Assembly: GCA_041751095.1 (NCBI GenBank)
Contig: JBGSYC010000206.1
Location: 38,374-102,373, forward strand
Source of the DNA: JADCRZ01 sp041751095
Lineage (GTDB): Bacteria > Bacteroidota > Bacteroidia > Chitinophagales > Chitinophagaceae
Reading direction: 5' to 3'
Length of the DNA: 64,000 bases
The position numbers were made by a program, and so were the translations under genes. Below, in pieces: positions 44,671-53,946 of the stretch. The number at the start of each line of letters is the position of its first letter. Position 1 is the first letter of the stretch. The notes under the pieces are model-generated. The model searched no databases. It worked only from the letters and a program-made list of their open reading frames with translations, and had not been told where the DNA came from.

Positions 44671-45757
44671 AATAATATCAATAGGAACATCATTGCCACT
44701 ATACCGCCACCGCCAAAGCGATATACTTGAATTTATGCAGAATGTATATGCAATGAATGAAACTGAAAGGCGTAAGCTAAGATTCCTATATCATCAAAGT
44801 ACAATTGAACACCGTTTTTCGGTTATACCCGACTACAGCAGGCCTGCTGCAGAGTGGAAATTTTATCCCCATTCGGAAAATCTCGAACCCTTTCCATCAT
44901 TGGAAATGCGGATGGCATTGTATAATAAATACGCGGCTCCCCTGTCGGTTGATGCAATCCGGAATTGCCTTGAAGGGCATACCGGTTCCGATCATATCAC
45001 GCACCTGATCACCGTAAGCTGCACGGGTATGAGCGCACCCGGGCTCGACCTCCAGGTAATTGAACTGATGGATCTTCCTAAAACCGTTTTCCGGACATCG
45101 GTTAATTTTATGGGATGTTATGCAGCCATTCATGCGCTGAAAATGGCGGATGCCATTTGTATGTCAAATCAACTGGCCAGGGTTATTATCGTATGTACTG
45201 AATTGTGCACGCTCCATTTTCAGAAGGAAGGGACAGCTGATAATATTGCATCAAGTTTATTGTTCGGCGATGGATCTGCTGCAATGCTCGTAACCCATGA
45301 TGGTTATAGCCAAAAAGGGCTGCGCATGGAAAGTTTTTACTCGGAAGTTGTAGCCAAAGGAAAAAAAGATATGTCATGGGAACTTTCGTCATCCGGTTTT
45401 CTGATGACTTTGAGCGGGTATATTCCCGACCTTATCGAAGAAGACTTTGACGCCCTTGTAAGCAGGGCTTTGAAACACGGCAGTATATCCAAAGAAGATA
45501 TTACCGGCTGGTGTATTCACCCTGGGGGCAAACGTATACTGGATTCCATCCGAAAATGCCTTTCATTAGATGATGATGCACTCCGAAAGGGTTACCAGGT
45601 ATTGAATCACTTTGGCAATATGTCGTCACCAACCATCGTTTTCGTTTTAAAAGAAATGATGCGGGAAATGAATTACCAGCGTTCCAACAAAGTATTCGGT
45701 GCTGCTTTTGGACCGGGTTTAACCATGGAGACTTTTGTAATGAATAGTGTATGCTGA
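44663..45757 (+). CDS. type III polyketide synthase
   Basis: Chalcone-synthase-like enzyme of 364 residues that extends acyl-CoA starters with malonyl-CoA and cyclises them. The Cys-His-Asn triad is visible: Cys152 in SVNFMGCYAAIHALK, His286 in GWCIHPGGKRIL, Asn319 in NHFGNMSSPTIVFVL. FGDGSAAMLV is a family block. Bacterial members often make alkylresorcinols or alkylpyrones from fatty acyl-CoA. Start is TTG at 44663, overlapping ubiA by 8 bases. The following methyltransferase and flavoprotein match the SrsA-SrsB-SrsC phenolic-lipid arrangement. Confidence 0.92.
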   Translation: MSKIISIGTSLPLYRHRQSDILEFMQNVYAMNETERRKLRFLYHQSTIEHRFSVIPDYSRPAAEWKFYPHSENLEPFPSLEMRMALYNKYAAPLSVDAIRNCLEGHTGSDHITHLITVSCTGMSAPGLDLQVIELMDLPKTVFRTSVNFMGCYAAIHALKMADAICMSNQLARVIIVCTELCTLHFQKEGTADNIASSLLFGDGSAAMLVTHDGYSQKGLRMESFYSEVVAKGKKDMSWELSSSGFLMTLSGYIPDLIEEDFDALVSRALKHGSISKEDITGWCIHPGGKRILDSIRKCLSLDDDALRKGYQVLNHFGNMSSPTIVFVLKEMMREMNYQRSNKVFGAAFGPGLTMETFVMNSVC

Positions 45758-45801
45758 GCATCGATGGCCAATACTTACCGGAATCACCCACGATTAATAA
45801 A

Positions 45802-45809
45802 TATATTTG
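45802..45809 (+). promoter_or_regulatory. internal -7 box TATATTTG before the methyltransferase gene
   Basis: Exact TAnnTTTG, 34 bases before the GTG start at 45843, in the gap after the PKS gene. Suggests a secondary promoter inside the operon. No TTG at the right spacing. Confidence 0.4.
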
Positions 45810-45842
45810 CGTTTGCCTGTATCCCGATTATTCAAATCACAC

Positions 45843-46610
45843 GTGAATTTTAAAACAAGATCATACGAAAAAGAACTTCTTGACCGCAATGATATTCCAT
45901 TCGATGATATCCGGCAAAACCTGAACGAGCTTGATTTTATCAACACACATCTTGGGGGGCACAAAATTACCATCGATGGCTTAAAGACGGTGCTTGGCCC
46001 GGCAAGGGATCATGGTAACCATATCATTCACATCTGTGAAATTGGCTGCGGCGGAGGCGATAATTTATCAGCCATTCACCGGTGGTGCACAAAACAAAAC
46101 ATAAAGGTGCGGTTTACGGGAATTGATATCAATCCGGATTGCCTTTCTGTCGCCAGGAAGAGGCTGACAAATGCTGATGCAAGATTCATTCACTCGGATT
46201 ATATCTTAACCGACTTTGCCGGACAATATCCCGATATTGTGTTTTCATCACTTTTCTGCCATCATTTTACCAATGAAGAGGTGATTAAGATGTTGCAATG
46301 GATGAGGAAGAATTCAGCAATTGGATTTTTTATAAACGATCTTAATCGGCATCCCCTGGCTTATTATGCCATTCAGATCCTGACAGGACTGTTTTCAGGA
46401 TCGCGGCTGGTTAAAAATGATGCTCCATTGTCAGTTTTGCGCGGTTTCAGGGAGAAAGAATGGGAAAGCCTGCTCAATTCAGCGGGTATTGACAAATATG
46501 CGATAAATTGGAAATGGGCTTTCCGGCATTTGATAACGGTCATCAATAACAGCAGCGGAACGGGCGATTCTATCAGCATAAACCAGCAAGGTATAATTGA
46601 ATTTCGTTAG
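45843..46610 (+). CDS. class I SAM-dependent methyltransferase
   Basis: About 255 residues from the GTG at 45843 (a TTG at 45807 is in-frame but lies on the -7 box, so I prefer the GTG). The Rossmann motif I is ICEIGCGGGDNLSAI, followed by FTGIDINPDCLSVAR and a post-I acidic residue, then DIVFSSLFCHHF. Likely O- or C-methylation of the polyketide made by the neighbour. UbiE/menG-type alternatives are less likely in this context. Its end overlaps the next gene's TTG by 14 bases. Confidence 0.85.
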   Translation: MNFKTRSYEKELLDRNDIPFDDIRQNLNELDFINTHLGGHKITIDGLKTVLGPARDHGNHIIHICEIGCGGGDNLSAIHRWCTKQNIKVRFTGIDINPDCLSVARKRLTNADARFIHSDYILTDFAGQYPDIVFSSLFCHHFTNEEVIKMLQWMRKNSAIGFFINDLNRHPLAYYAIQILTGLFSGSRLVKNDAPLSVLRGFREKEWESLLNSAGIDKYAINWKWAFRHLITVINNSSGTGDSISINQQGIIEFR

Positions 46611-47793
46611 TCAATACGATACTAAAAATGCACCTGACACAGCTTCTTCAATGCAGGAAACCGGGGGCCTTTACGACGTTGCTGTCATTGGTGGTGGTCT
46701 TGCAGGGTTATCACTTTCTATCCAGCTCGTTAAGGCGGGGCACAGTGTTGTGTTGTTTGAAAAAGAAGAATATCCTTTCCACCGCGTGTGCGGTGAATAT
46801 ATAAGTCTTGAAAGTTGGAATTTCCTGGAGAACCTTGGGTATCCCCTTAGTGACATGAATCTTCCCCTGATCAAAAACCTAATTGTTTCTGCTCCAAACG
46901 GAAAATACATCCGGCAAAGTCTTCCGCTTGGAGGTTTTGGCATCAGCCGGTTTAAGATAGACCATGATCTGGCATGCCTGGCAAAAGCAAACGGCGTTCA
47001 TCTGCTATCCGGGCACAAGGTCACTGATGTTTCCTTCAGGCAATCGATCTTTGATATCCGGTGCTCTTTGCTACACTACCAGGCAAATGTGGTATGCGGA
47101 GCGTTTGGCAAAAGAAGTAACCTTGATGTTAAATGGAAAAGGCCGTTTGCCGGACAGAAACCCAATAAGCTGAATAATTATGTCGCTGTCAAATATCATA
47201 TTAAAGCAGACATTCCCTCAGATACCATTGCACTGCATAATTTTGAAAATGGGTATTGCGGGATATCACAGATAGAAGACGGAAAATATTGTTTGTGCTA
47301 TCTTACTACTGCTGTTAACCTGCAATCGAGTGATAATTCGATTGCGAGGCTGGAAGGAAATATCCTGCGGCGAAATCCGTTTCTGAAAAAGATATTTGAC
47401 GAATCCAAAGTATTGTACGAAGCGCCACTCACCATCTCCCAGGTTTCATTCGATTCCAAATTGCAGGTTGAAAATCACGTGCTGATGGTGGGAGACGCCG
47501 GCGGTATGATTACACCCCTTTGCGGCAATGGCATGAGCATGGCTTTACATGCAGGCAAAATAGCAGCGGAGCTTATCGCGACCTTTCTATCAGGCCAAAT
47601 TTCAAGGCAGGAGCTTGAAGCTGAGTATGCGCGGCGATGGAACAGCGCGTTTCAAAAACGCCTGTACACCGGCCGGCTGATTCAAAAAATGTTTGGTAAG
47701 GAATGGCTTACGAATATCTTTGTCAGTTCTCTGAAGCCATTTCCAAAACTTGTTTCTTATTTAATCCGTCAGACACATGGCGAACCATTTTGA
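46597..47793 (+). CDS. FAD-dependent oxidoreductase (geranylgeranyl-reductase/monooxygenase family)
   Basis: 398 residues from the TTG at 46597; an ATG at 46651 is an alternative that leaves the FAD motif intact. The dinucleotide fold VAVIGGGLAGLSLSIQLVKAG opens the protein, the active-site-like block is FHRVCGEYISLESW, and MVGDAGGMITPLCGNGMSMA is the second FAD motif. In the operon it is the SrsC-like candidate that hydroxylates the ring to a quinone precursor. Reductase activity on a prenyl chain is the other possibility. Confidence 0.85.
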   Translation: MNFVSQYDTKNAPDTASSMQETGGLYDVAVIGGGLAGLSLSIQLVKAGHSVVLFEKEEYPFHRVCGEYISLESWNFLENLGYPLSDMNLPLIKNLIVSAPNGKYIRQSLPLGGFGISRFKIDHDLACLAKANGVHLLSGHKVTDVSFRQSIFDIRCSLLHYQANVVCGAFGKRSNLDVKWKRPFAGQKPNKLNNYVAVKYHIKADIPSDTIALHNFENGYCGISQIEDGKYCLCYLTTAVNLQSSDNSIARLEGNILRRNPFLKKIFDESKVLYEAPLTISQVSFDSKLQVENHVLMVGDAGGMITPLCGNGMSMALHAGKIAAELIATFLSGQISRQELEAEYARRWNSAFQKRLYTGRLIQKMFGKEWLTNIFVSSLKPFPKLVSYLIRQTHGEPF

Positions 47794-47799
47794 TGCATT

Positions 47800-49236
47800 A
47801 TGAAGATTTTAATTTCTACGCTGTGTGTTTTTTTTAAGGCCGCAGAGCTCTTCTCGCAGAATTATCACGCCGTCAACGGCTCTCCTTATGCAGGAAGCCT
47901 TGGCGCCGGCAACAATCCCGGTTCCATTGTGAATTATAAGGAGGCGTGGGATATCACCCTTTTATCCGCACAGGTAAAGATGTCGACCAATGCAGTTGCT
48001 GTGGTAAATTATTCATTGTTGTCGCGGCCTTCCGGCTCACAATATATGATCAGTAATGGTAACTTCAGCCGGTATGCAAAAAGCAATTTCAATCTTCACC
48101 TGATAAATGGCCGTGTTGCTCTGGGCCGAAACCAGGCTGTTGCATTTGGACTGAATGTACGGGGCTACCAAAGCGTACAAAGTAGCCCATATCATTTCAG
48201 GGATTCAGCAAAGAGCCTGAGAAGCTTTCTAAAGATTAACGAGGGAAACCCCGTTTTGAATGGTAACATCACAACAAGCACGTGGATCGAGCTTTTTGGA
48301 ACATATGGGAGAACCATTATGGACAATGAAACAGGCCGGTTTAACGCGGGGATAACGGTTAAGCTCATGCGCGGAGTTTCCGGGGCCTATGCTGCCATAC
48401 AAAATGTCGGCGTTGCAAGAAACATGCAGGGTAATTCAGCTGTTTACCTGTTAAAAACGGTTAACGGAAGTTATGGGTATTCTTCTAATCTTGACCGAGG
48501 GGAAAGTAGCAAGAGTACTTTTCAAAACGCCAAAGATATCTTTATCGGATCACAGGGAGGTGTGTCTGCTGACATAGGATTGGAATACCTCGTTAAAACA
48601 CAGGCTGTTACCGGCTACAATGATGACGAAAGCTACTATGATTACGAATGGAAGATTTCTGCAGCATTCCTGGATATCGGGAAGAATAATTTCAGGTATG
48701 GCCGACACAGCAGGTCGGCCAATGGTGTAAGACCAGGCATGACTCATATAGTGTTGGAAAAGAAATTTACACCGCTAAAAAGTTTTGGTGCACTTAACGA
48801 CAGCCTGGCAACGGTAGTTCAAAATTTTAAAGCTTTATCTGGTAAGTTTAGTATCCTTACTCCCATGCGGTTTGTAGTGAACATAGACAAGCCTCTGTAC
48901 AATGATTTTTATCTGAATGCAGAGGTTTCAGCCAATTTGTCTTCAGTTGTTGGACCTGCCAAATTGAGGGCAGACGAGATGAACTTGTTAACGCTTACGC
49001 CAAGATGGGAGACCCGGAAACTTGGTGTTTTTCTTCCTGTACAATATAATACCAAGGGGCAGTTTTGGATAGGTGGTGCATTTAAAGCAGGGCCGCTTCT
49101 TTTAGGCGTGCATAATCTCGGGCATATATTTGCAAAAAATACCTTGCAGGATGGGGGAGGATATGTTGCATTGGTAATAAGATCTGGCAGCCTGACCTCA
49201 ACACCCCGCGACAGGCGTCACGATTGCCCGCAATAA
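47800..49236 (+). CDS. probable outer-membrane beta-barrel protein at the operon end
   Basis: 478 residues with an N-terminal signal peptide (MKILISTLCVFFKAAELFSQ) and strand-rich mature part (NLHLINGRVALGRNQAVAFG, WIELFGTYGR). It looks like the uncharacterised DUF5723-type porin-like proteins of Bacteroidota, but the family name is from memory. It starts 7 bases after the FAD gene, so it is in the same transcript. A role in export or membrane location of the product is an inference from position. Confidence 0.7.
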   Translation: MKILISTLCVFFKAAELFSQNYHAVNGSPYAGSLGAGNNPGSIVNYKEAWDITLLSAQVKMSTNAVAVVNYSLLSRPSGSQYMISNGNFSRYAKSNFNLHLINGRVALGRNQAVAFGLNVRGYQSVQSSPYHFRDSAKSLRSFLKINEGNPVLNGNITTSTWIELFGTYGRTIMDNETGRFNAGITVKLMRGVSGAYAAIQNVGVARNMQGNSAVYLLKTVNGSYGYSSNLDRGESSKSTFQNAKDIFIGSQGGVSADIGLEYLVKTQAVTGYNDDESYYDYEWKISAAFLDIGKNNFRYGRHSRSANGVRPGMTHIVLEKKFTPLKSFGALNDSLATVVQNFKALSGKFSILTPMRFVVNIDKPLYNDFYLNAEVSANLSSVVGPAKLRADEMNLLTLTPRWETRKLGVFLPVQYNTKGQFWIGGAFKAGPLLLGVHNLGHIFAKNTLQDGGGYVALVIRSGSLTSTPRDRRHDCPQ

Positions 49237-49254
49237 GTTTCCCACCGGCCGTTT

Positions 49255-49346
49255 ACGAAGGAGCCACGTGAAGTTTACGTGGCTCCTATGGAGCCGATGA
49301 ATTAATGAATAGATTGCTATAAACACGAGGCTCCTATCGGAGCCGA
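49255..49346 (+). repeat. GGCTCCTATnGGAGCC repeat with hairpin after the operon
   Basis: GAGCCACGT / ACGTGGCTC is a 9-bp stem (49261-49285). Right after it is GGCTCCTATGGAGCC, and GGCTCCTATCGGAGCCGAT follows at 49329-49347. Such short palindromic repeats are dispersed in many Bacteroidota genomes. The first hairpin could terminate the operon. Confidence 0.7.
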
Positions 49347-49445
49347 TTTAAGTCAATACCTTCTTGGACACGAACACAACAAACCACAAGTCATTTGAAA
49401 TGCACCCCTGGCAAAACGCCGGCGGTATATAACAAAGCATTTTAC

Positions 49446-49453
49446 TAAATTTG
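49446..49453 (+). promoter_or_regulatory. -7 box TAAATTTG of the CoA-binding gene
   Basis: Exact TAnnTTTG only 4 bases before the ATG at 49457, so a transcript from it would be nearly leaderless or start elsewhere. Confidence 0.35.
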
Positions 49454-49456
49454 CGA

Positions 49457-49828
49457 ATGCCAGCTAATCTAAAGAAAACGCTTGTTCTTGGAGCATCCTC
49501 AAATCCTGAGCGGTATAGTTACCTTGCCATTAACCGTTTAAGAAATTTAAATCATCCCGTTTTCGGGATAGGCAAAAGACCCGGGAAAGTAAGTGATGTA
49601 CAAATTGATACCCGGCAGCAACCGCTTGAAGATGTGGATACCATTACATTGTATCTAAGCGCCGCTAATCAGAAACCATATTACCATTATATCTTATCGC
49701 TTCATCCGAAACGTATCATTTTTAACCCGGGAGCTGAGAATGATGAATTATATGATCTTGCGGAAGAAAATGGCATTCAACCTATAGAAGCCTGCACGCT
49801 TGTTTTACTCAGTACGGGGCAGTACTGA
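49457..49828 (+). CDS. CoA-binding domain protein (YccU-like)
   Basis: 123 residues from the ATG at 49457 (a TTG six bases earlier is in frame but overlaps the -7 box). Rossmann-like CoA-binding fold: KTLVLGASSNPERYSY, VFGIGKRPG, PYYHYILSLHPKRIIFNPGAEN and GIQPIEACTLVLLSTGQY match the small single-domain family. The role is unknown; the domain in succinyl-CoA synthetases binds CoA. Confidence 0.85.
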   Translation: MPANLKKTLVLGASSNPERYSYLAINRLRNLNHPVFGIGKRPGKVSDVQIDTRQQPLEDVDTITLYLSAANQKPYYHYILSLHPKRIIFNPGAENDELYDLAEENGIQPIEACTLVLLSTGQY

Positions 49829-49926
49829 CAATATCCACTAATTTTCACCGTTTACCTATTGCTTCCGCGTAACAACATTATGGCCTTGTAATAAGGCGGG
49901 AAGACACCCTAATCCTAAATCGTACC

Positions 49927-50388
49927 ATGAAAAACCTATGCCTAACAGGGATTATTCTGTTGTGCTGCCTTGCCTATAACCACACTGCCGCGCAAAAAAG
50001 TGTTCCCATTAACCAGGTTTTGCCCGCTAAACCTGAGCTATTCGCCCGTGTGCCGGGAAAATTCCGGACGAGTATTTTTCTGCTGGAAAAGTTATTCAAC
50101 AGTCCTGCTTCAGGAACAGTAGAGTTCCCGATGGCAGATGACCTTTCCTTTAAAGGCTCTCTTGTTGAAAGCGTCCGGAATAATAAAAATGCTGTCACGA
50201 TCAACGTTCGGTCGTCGAATTATGACGGTGCAGTACTTACGCTATCTAAAATCACGCAGCCAGATCTTTCTGAAATTTATAACGGTCGTATCGTTAGTAT
50301 TCGTTACGCGGATGTATTTGTGTTGACTAAAGAGAATGCCCAATATTATTTTACCAGGGAGAAACAATCCCTCCTTTTAGTTGAATGA
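49927..50388 (+). CDS. secreted protein of unknown function
   Basis: 153 residues with a signal peptide (MKNLCLTGIILLCCLAYNHTAA) and a strand-rich mature part (PASGTVEFPMADDLSFKGSLVE; VTINVRSSNYDGAVL; YYFTREKQSLLLVE). No domain recognised. It precedes the metzincin protease gene by 57 bases on the same strand. It might be a cotranscribed partner or inhibitor; this is speculation from position. Confidence 0.65.
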   Translation: MKNLCLTGIILLCCLAYNHTAAQKSVPINQVLPAKPELFARVPGKFRTSIFLLEKLFNSPASGTVEFPMADDLSFKGSLVESVRNNKNAVTINVRSSNYDGAVLTLSKITQPDLSEIYNGRIVSIRYADVFVLTKENAQYYFTREKQSLLLVE

Positions 50389-50445
50389 TCTTGCTGGTTC
50401 TCCTAATCCAATCTGCAGGTGAATGCAGCCCTAATATCTGATCCT

Positions 50446-52041
50446 ATGAAAACCCTCTCGGGGAGAATCCTGTTTTTATTCATTTCTCTCCTTATTTTCG
50501 TTGATCGTACAAAGGCCCAGGTGCCAGTGCTGAACAGCGATTTATCTGCAGCTGCAACCATATTCCTCGATTTTGACGGGCAGTATGTAACCGGAACTTC
50601 ATGGAACTGGAGTGGTGCCATCAACGCTCAGCCTTCAGGATTATCGCGGGAAGCGGTAGTAGAAATTTTCAACCGTGTTGCTGAAGATTATCGCCCGTTC
50701 AATCTAAATATAACAACAGATTCCCTTATATATGCTGCTGCCCCTACCAACAAAAGAACCCGCCTGATCGTAACTCCCAGCTCAGAATGGTATGGCAGAG
50801 CGGGCGGAGTAGCTTTTGTAGGTTCTTTTAATTGGGGCAATGATACACCTGCATGGGTATTCAGCGCATTGTTAAACAACAATGTCAAAAATGTAGCTGA
50901 AGCCTGTTCGCACGAAGCAGGGCATACGCTCGGATTACAGCATCAGAGCTCATTTGATGTCAATTGCAATAAAGTGGCAGAGTACAGTGCCGGAAGGGGA
51001 GAGGGGGAAATTGGCTGGGCGCCGATCATGGGTGTCGGTTATCATAAAAATCTGACTACCTGGAGTTCGGGGCCAAGCACAGCAGGGTGCAATAATATTC
51101 AGGACGACCTTAGTGTTATCGCAGGGCCGGCAAATAATTTTGGTTTTAGGGCTGATGATCATGGTGACAATCCAACGACTTCAACACCGGTCGATTTGCA
51201 GAGCCAAAGTTTCCTGGTAAACGGACTGATAAACAGGGCAGCAGACATTGATGCATTTAAAATCGACCTGCCTTTCCCGACGGTGTTGAAATTAAATGCT
51301 ATTCCCCAGAATGTGGGCAATGGCAACCAGGGAGCCAATATTGATATCAGAGTATCCATCTTAAATGCGGCTAAAGATACCATTGGCGTATATAATCCAT
51401 CAACACTATTGAATGCAGGTATTGATACCAATCTGAATACCGGTTCTTATTACATCATCGTAAAAGGAATAGGCAACATTAACCAGTCAGAATATGGAAG
51501 CCTCGGATCTTACTCAATTAATGGCAGCGTCGAAAGCATATTACCCGTTCATGGTGTCGTACTAAAAGGCAAAAGCACCCTTAATGATCATATTCTTAGC
51601 TGGACGTACACCGGCCATGAAAAATCGAAGAGTTTCGTTGTCGAGTCATCATCAGATGGAAAAACCTTCCAGGCTTTGGTAAACTTATCCGGAGAGGTAA
51701 CGAATTTTACCTACCGCCCCTTTCACGCTACGAGCTATTACCGGGTAAAGATCACGACTACCGGAACTGCAGGCGCATACTACTCAAACGTAATCAGCCT
51801 GAAATTACACCGGGAAAGGGGCCTGGAATTATTATCCTCCATCGTTCACGACAGGATAACCATCAGGAGTAATGGAGCACATGCATACCAGGTATTTGAT
51901 AACAACGGTACAATACTCCACCATGGAAAATTTGTTAGTGGCCTAAACCATATTGATGTGCGGAATGCCGCTAACGGCATCCTTTTTCTTCGCATGAACA
52001 ACGGAGTTGATCTATGGACGGAGAAGTTAATCAAACAATAA
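50446..52041 (+). CDS. secreted metzincin-type protease with PPC and T9SS sorting domains
   Basis: About 531 residues from the Met at 50446, the start of a signal peptide (MKTLSGRILFLFISLLIF). The zinc motif HEAGHTLGLQH (about 156-166) has the HExxHxxGxxH pattern, and IMGVGYHKNLTTW contains a Met-turn-like segment. Then a pre-peptidase C-terminal (PPC) domain (ADIDAFKIDLP...SYYIIVKGIG), a fibronectin-like region (SFVVESSSDGKTF) and a T9SS sorting domain ending TEKLIKQ. An extracellular protease; substrate unknown. Confidence 0.85.
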   Translation: MKTLSGRILFLFISLLIFVDRTKAQVPVLNSDLSAAATIFLDFDGQYVTGTSWNWSGAINAQPSGLSREAVVEIFNRVAEDYRPFNLNITTDSLIYAAAPTNKRTRLIVTPSSEWYGRAGGVAFVGSFNWGNDTPAWVFSALLNNNVKNVAEACSHEAGHTLGLQHQSSFDVNCNKVAEYSAGRGEGEIGWAPIMGVGYHKNLTTWSSGPSTAGCNNIQDDLSVIAGPANNFGFRADDHGDNPTTSTPVDLQSQSFLVNGLINRAADIDAFKIDLPFPTVLKLNAIPQNVGNGNQGANIDIRVSILNAAKDTIGVYNPSTLLNAGIDTNLNTGSYYIIVKGIGNINQSEYGSLGSYSINGSVESILPVHGVVLKGKSTLNDHILSWTYTGHEKSKSFVVESSSDGKTFQALVNLSGEVTNFTYRPFHATSYYRVKITTTGTAGAYYSNVISLKLHRERGLELLSSIVHDRITIRSNGAHAYQVFDNNGTILHHGKFVSGLNHIDVRNAANGILFLRMNNGVDLWTEKLIKQ

Positions 52042-52095
52042 CACTGTGCTTATGCTGCAATCCGTTTTTTCCGTAAATTGCACAAACCCATTGTT

Positions 52096-52569
52096 ATGTT
52101 TTGGAGAAAATTTAATGGCGACCCAATTGATGCTCCTATTCTTGATGCCGTTGAAACGGCGATTAAACGTGAAACCGGCAATGGTTTCAAATTGAAAGTC
52201 TGCATCGGAACCGACTCCCAGGTAAAAGGCTTAGAAACAGAATTTGCAACAGTTATCGTGTTTTTACGGGAAGGCCATGGGGGCTTCATGTTCATTCACA
52301 ACGAAAAGACCCGACAGCAATTCAGCATTAAAGAACGGATGTTGTTAGAAGTGGCAAAGAGCATTGAGATTGCTTACGAGCTTTGCGATCTCTTTACGGT
52401 ATATGATGTTGATATGGAAGTGCATGCAGACATCAATACCAATCCAACCTTTAAAAGTAACGCAGCTTTAAAAGAAGCCATGGGTTATATTTTGGGGATG
52501 GGTTTTGCTTTTAAAGCCAAACCTGAAGCATTCGCAAGCAGCAGTTGTGCAAATAAGGTGGTGAATTAA
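52096..52569 (+). CDS. YkuK/DUF458-like RNase H-fold protein
   Basis: About 157 residues from the ATG at 52096; a TTG at 52078 is in frame but ends in a TAAATTGC box that may be the promoter. The N-terminal strand CIGTDSQVKG has the conserved Asp of an RNase H-like fold; EVHADINTNP carries another Asp, and SSCANKVVN ends the fold. Related proteins are of unknown function. The gene is monocistronic. Confidence 0.75.
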   Translation: MFWRKFNGDPIDAPILDAVETAIKRETGNGFKLKVCIGTDSQVKGLETEFATVIVFLREGHGGFMFIHNEKTRQQFSIKERMLLEVAKSIEIAYELCDLFTVYDVDMEVHADINTNPTFKSNAALKEAMGYILGMGFAFKAKPEAFASSSCANKVVN

Positions 52570-52790
52570 CATCGCCGGCTTTTGTGTAATTTCAGCCAGC
52601 GTGCATCATTGTGCGCAATGGCTTTTGGAGGCTCCCTGCCCCAGCTTTTTTGAAGTTCATTCTCCACCCTGTTCAACCCCAAAGTTTCAAACGAGGTTCA
52701 CGACCGCTTCACGGTTTAATATCCCCTGTTCGCAATAGACAGGCTCCTGCATGCTGCGCTGCATAATTTCTACCCGGTTCAGAACATACC
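52566..52790 (-). pseudogene. coding-like remnant on the minus strand
   Basis: Read on the minus strand, two frames together encode a plausible protein end. VLNRVEIMQRSMQEPVYCEQ and GILNREAVVNLV run to a TGA, and the next frame continues FETLGLNRVENELQKSWGRE, PPKAIAHNDARWLKLHKSRR and a stop. A one-base shift joins them. Family not recognised. The upstream part runs into stops, so only ~100 codons remain. It faces the YkuK-like gene, and the ends touch at 52566-52569. Confidence 0.35.
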
Positions 52791-52997
52791 TTTTATTATG
52801 ATGGTTTTAGCAACGGAATACCCGTTTTCAACGTATATAAGAAATGGTAACTGTAAAAAGGATATCCGGGATAGTAGCCGATCAGCGCATTTCATTAAGA
52901 TAAGAAGCGCATATACATATAATTTATGTAGCTTATACAGGTGTTTACTATTCGTTAGGAAGGGAACAGAGTTAAGTAATTTATAAAACGATTCGTT

Positions 52998-53312
52998 ATG
53001 AATGAAGGCATTATACAACAGGAGATCCTGCTGATCGCGACAACCACTTTTTTAAACAGGCAGTACTTAAAAAGAGGTCAATTCAAACACTCGCAAGCGG
53101 AGCAGGTAGGGAAGATTTGCCTGGATAACTCACTTGATGAACTGCTGCCTGAGGTTGTACAGAGATCACCTACAGGTGAAAAGCTCCTGTGCTGCCGGAT
53201 GCACCAGAATGAGGCATACATACACATTGAACTTTGCAATCTTCCGATGCTGGTTGAGAAAGAGCTATCCATTGATTCTTCATCTTTCCTGGCGTCGGTG
53301 TGTTATAATTAG
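52998..53312 (+). CDS. small protein of an unknown family, tandem copy 1
   Basis: 104 residues. Shared with the next gene: QQEILLIATTTF near the start, a LPEVVQRSPTG block in the middle and YIHIELCNLPMLVEKELSID near the end. The two are clear paralogues, about 35-40% identical by eye. No signal peptide, no motif of known catalysis. ATG at 52998. Confidence 0.65.
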   Translation: MNEGIIQQEILLIATTTFLNRQYLKRGQFKHSQAEQVGKICLDNSLDELLPEVVQRSPTGEKLLCCRMHQNEAYIHIELCNLPMLVEKELSIDSSSFLASVCYN

Positions 53313-53576
53313 ATATTCAAATGGAAAAGGGTAACGAATTGGTGCGGAGAAATGGATGTTGCGTGCATTAGGTATTAATACGCTTGCGATGATTGCTTTC
53401 TTACACTACATTAGTATAGCATTTGTCCGTTTCTTCATTACAAGCTTTTCTGAATACAAGAGTCGTTTTTCCGGTACCTGATTGATCTCATGACATTATG
53501 CCTAAAGGTTATAAACTGCAGGCAACGCAGCAGTAAGGTAAATTCTAATAAACACCAGCTAACAAAAACCCTTCTT

Positions 53577-53900
53577 ATGAGCACATCTAACCTGCAGCAG
53601 GAAATCCTGTTGATGGCTACCACCACGTTTTTTAAAAAGCTATGTCAGGATAAAAAAACACCTCATCATCATTATCAGCCGCACAAAGAAGATCTTGAGG
53701 AGATATGCCGGAATGGTTTGCTCAGGAAAATTCTTCCTGAAATAATGGAGCGGTCATCCACCGGTAAGGGACTTTACCTCTGGCAAACCAGGCAGGCGGA
53801 ATACTGTATTCAAATAGAACTATGTAGCTTCCCCTTCTTTATTGAAAAGCAGTCATCAATAGACCCATACGTTTTTTTGTCTACGCGGTCGTGTAATTAA
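53577..53900 (+). CDS. small protein of an unknown family, tandem copy 2
   Basis: 107 residues from the ATG at 53577 (the open frame begins earlier, but the paralogue and a start codon agree with this Met). LQQEILLMATTTFFKKL, ILPEIMERSSTGKGLYLW and YCIQIELCSFPFFIEKQSSID line up with copy 1. A His-rich linker (TPHHHYQPH) is inserted relative to it. 264 bases separate the copies, with no gene between. Confidence 0.65.
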   Translation: MSTSNLQQEILLMATTTFFKKLCQDKKTPHHHYQPHKEDLEEICRNGLLRKILPEIMERSSTGKGLYLWQTRQAEYCIQIELCSFPFFIEKQSSIDPYVFLSTRSCN

Positions 53901-53946
53901 ATAATGTGACATAGTTTTACTCTTCAATGAAAATCAATTTAGATCG

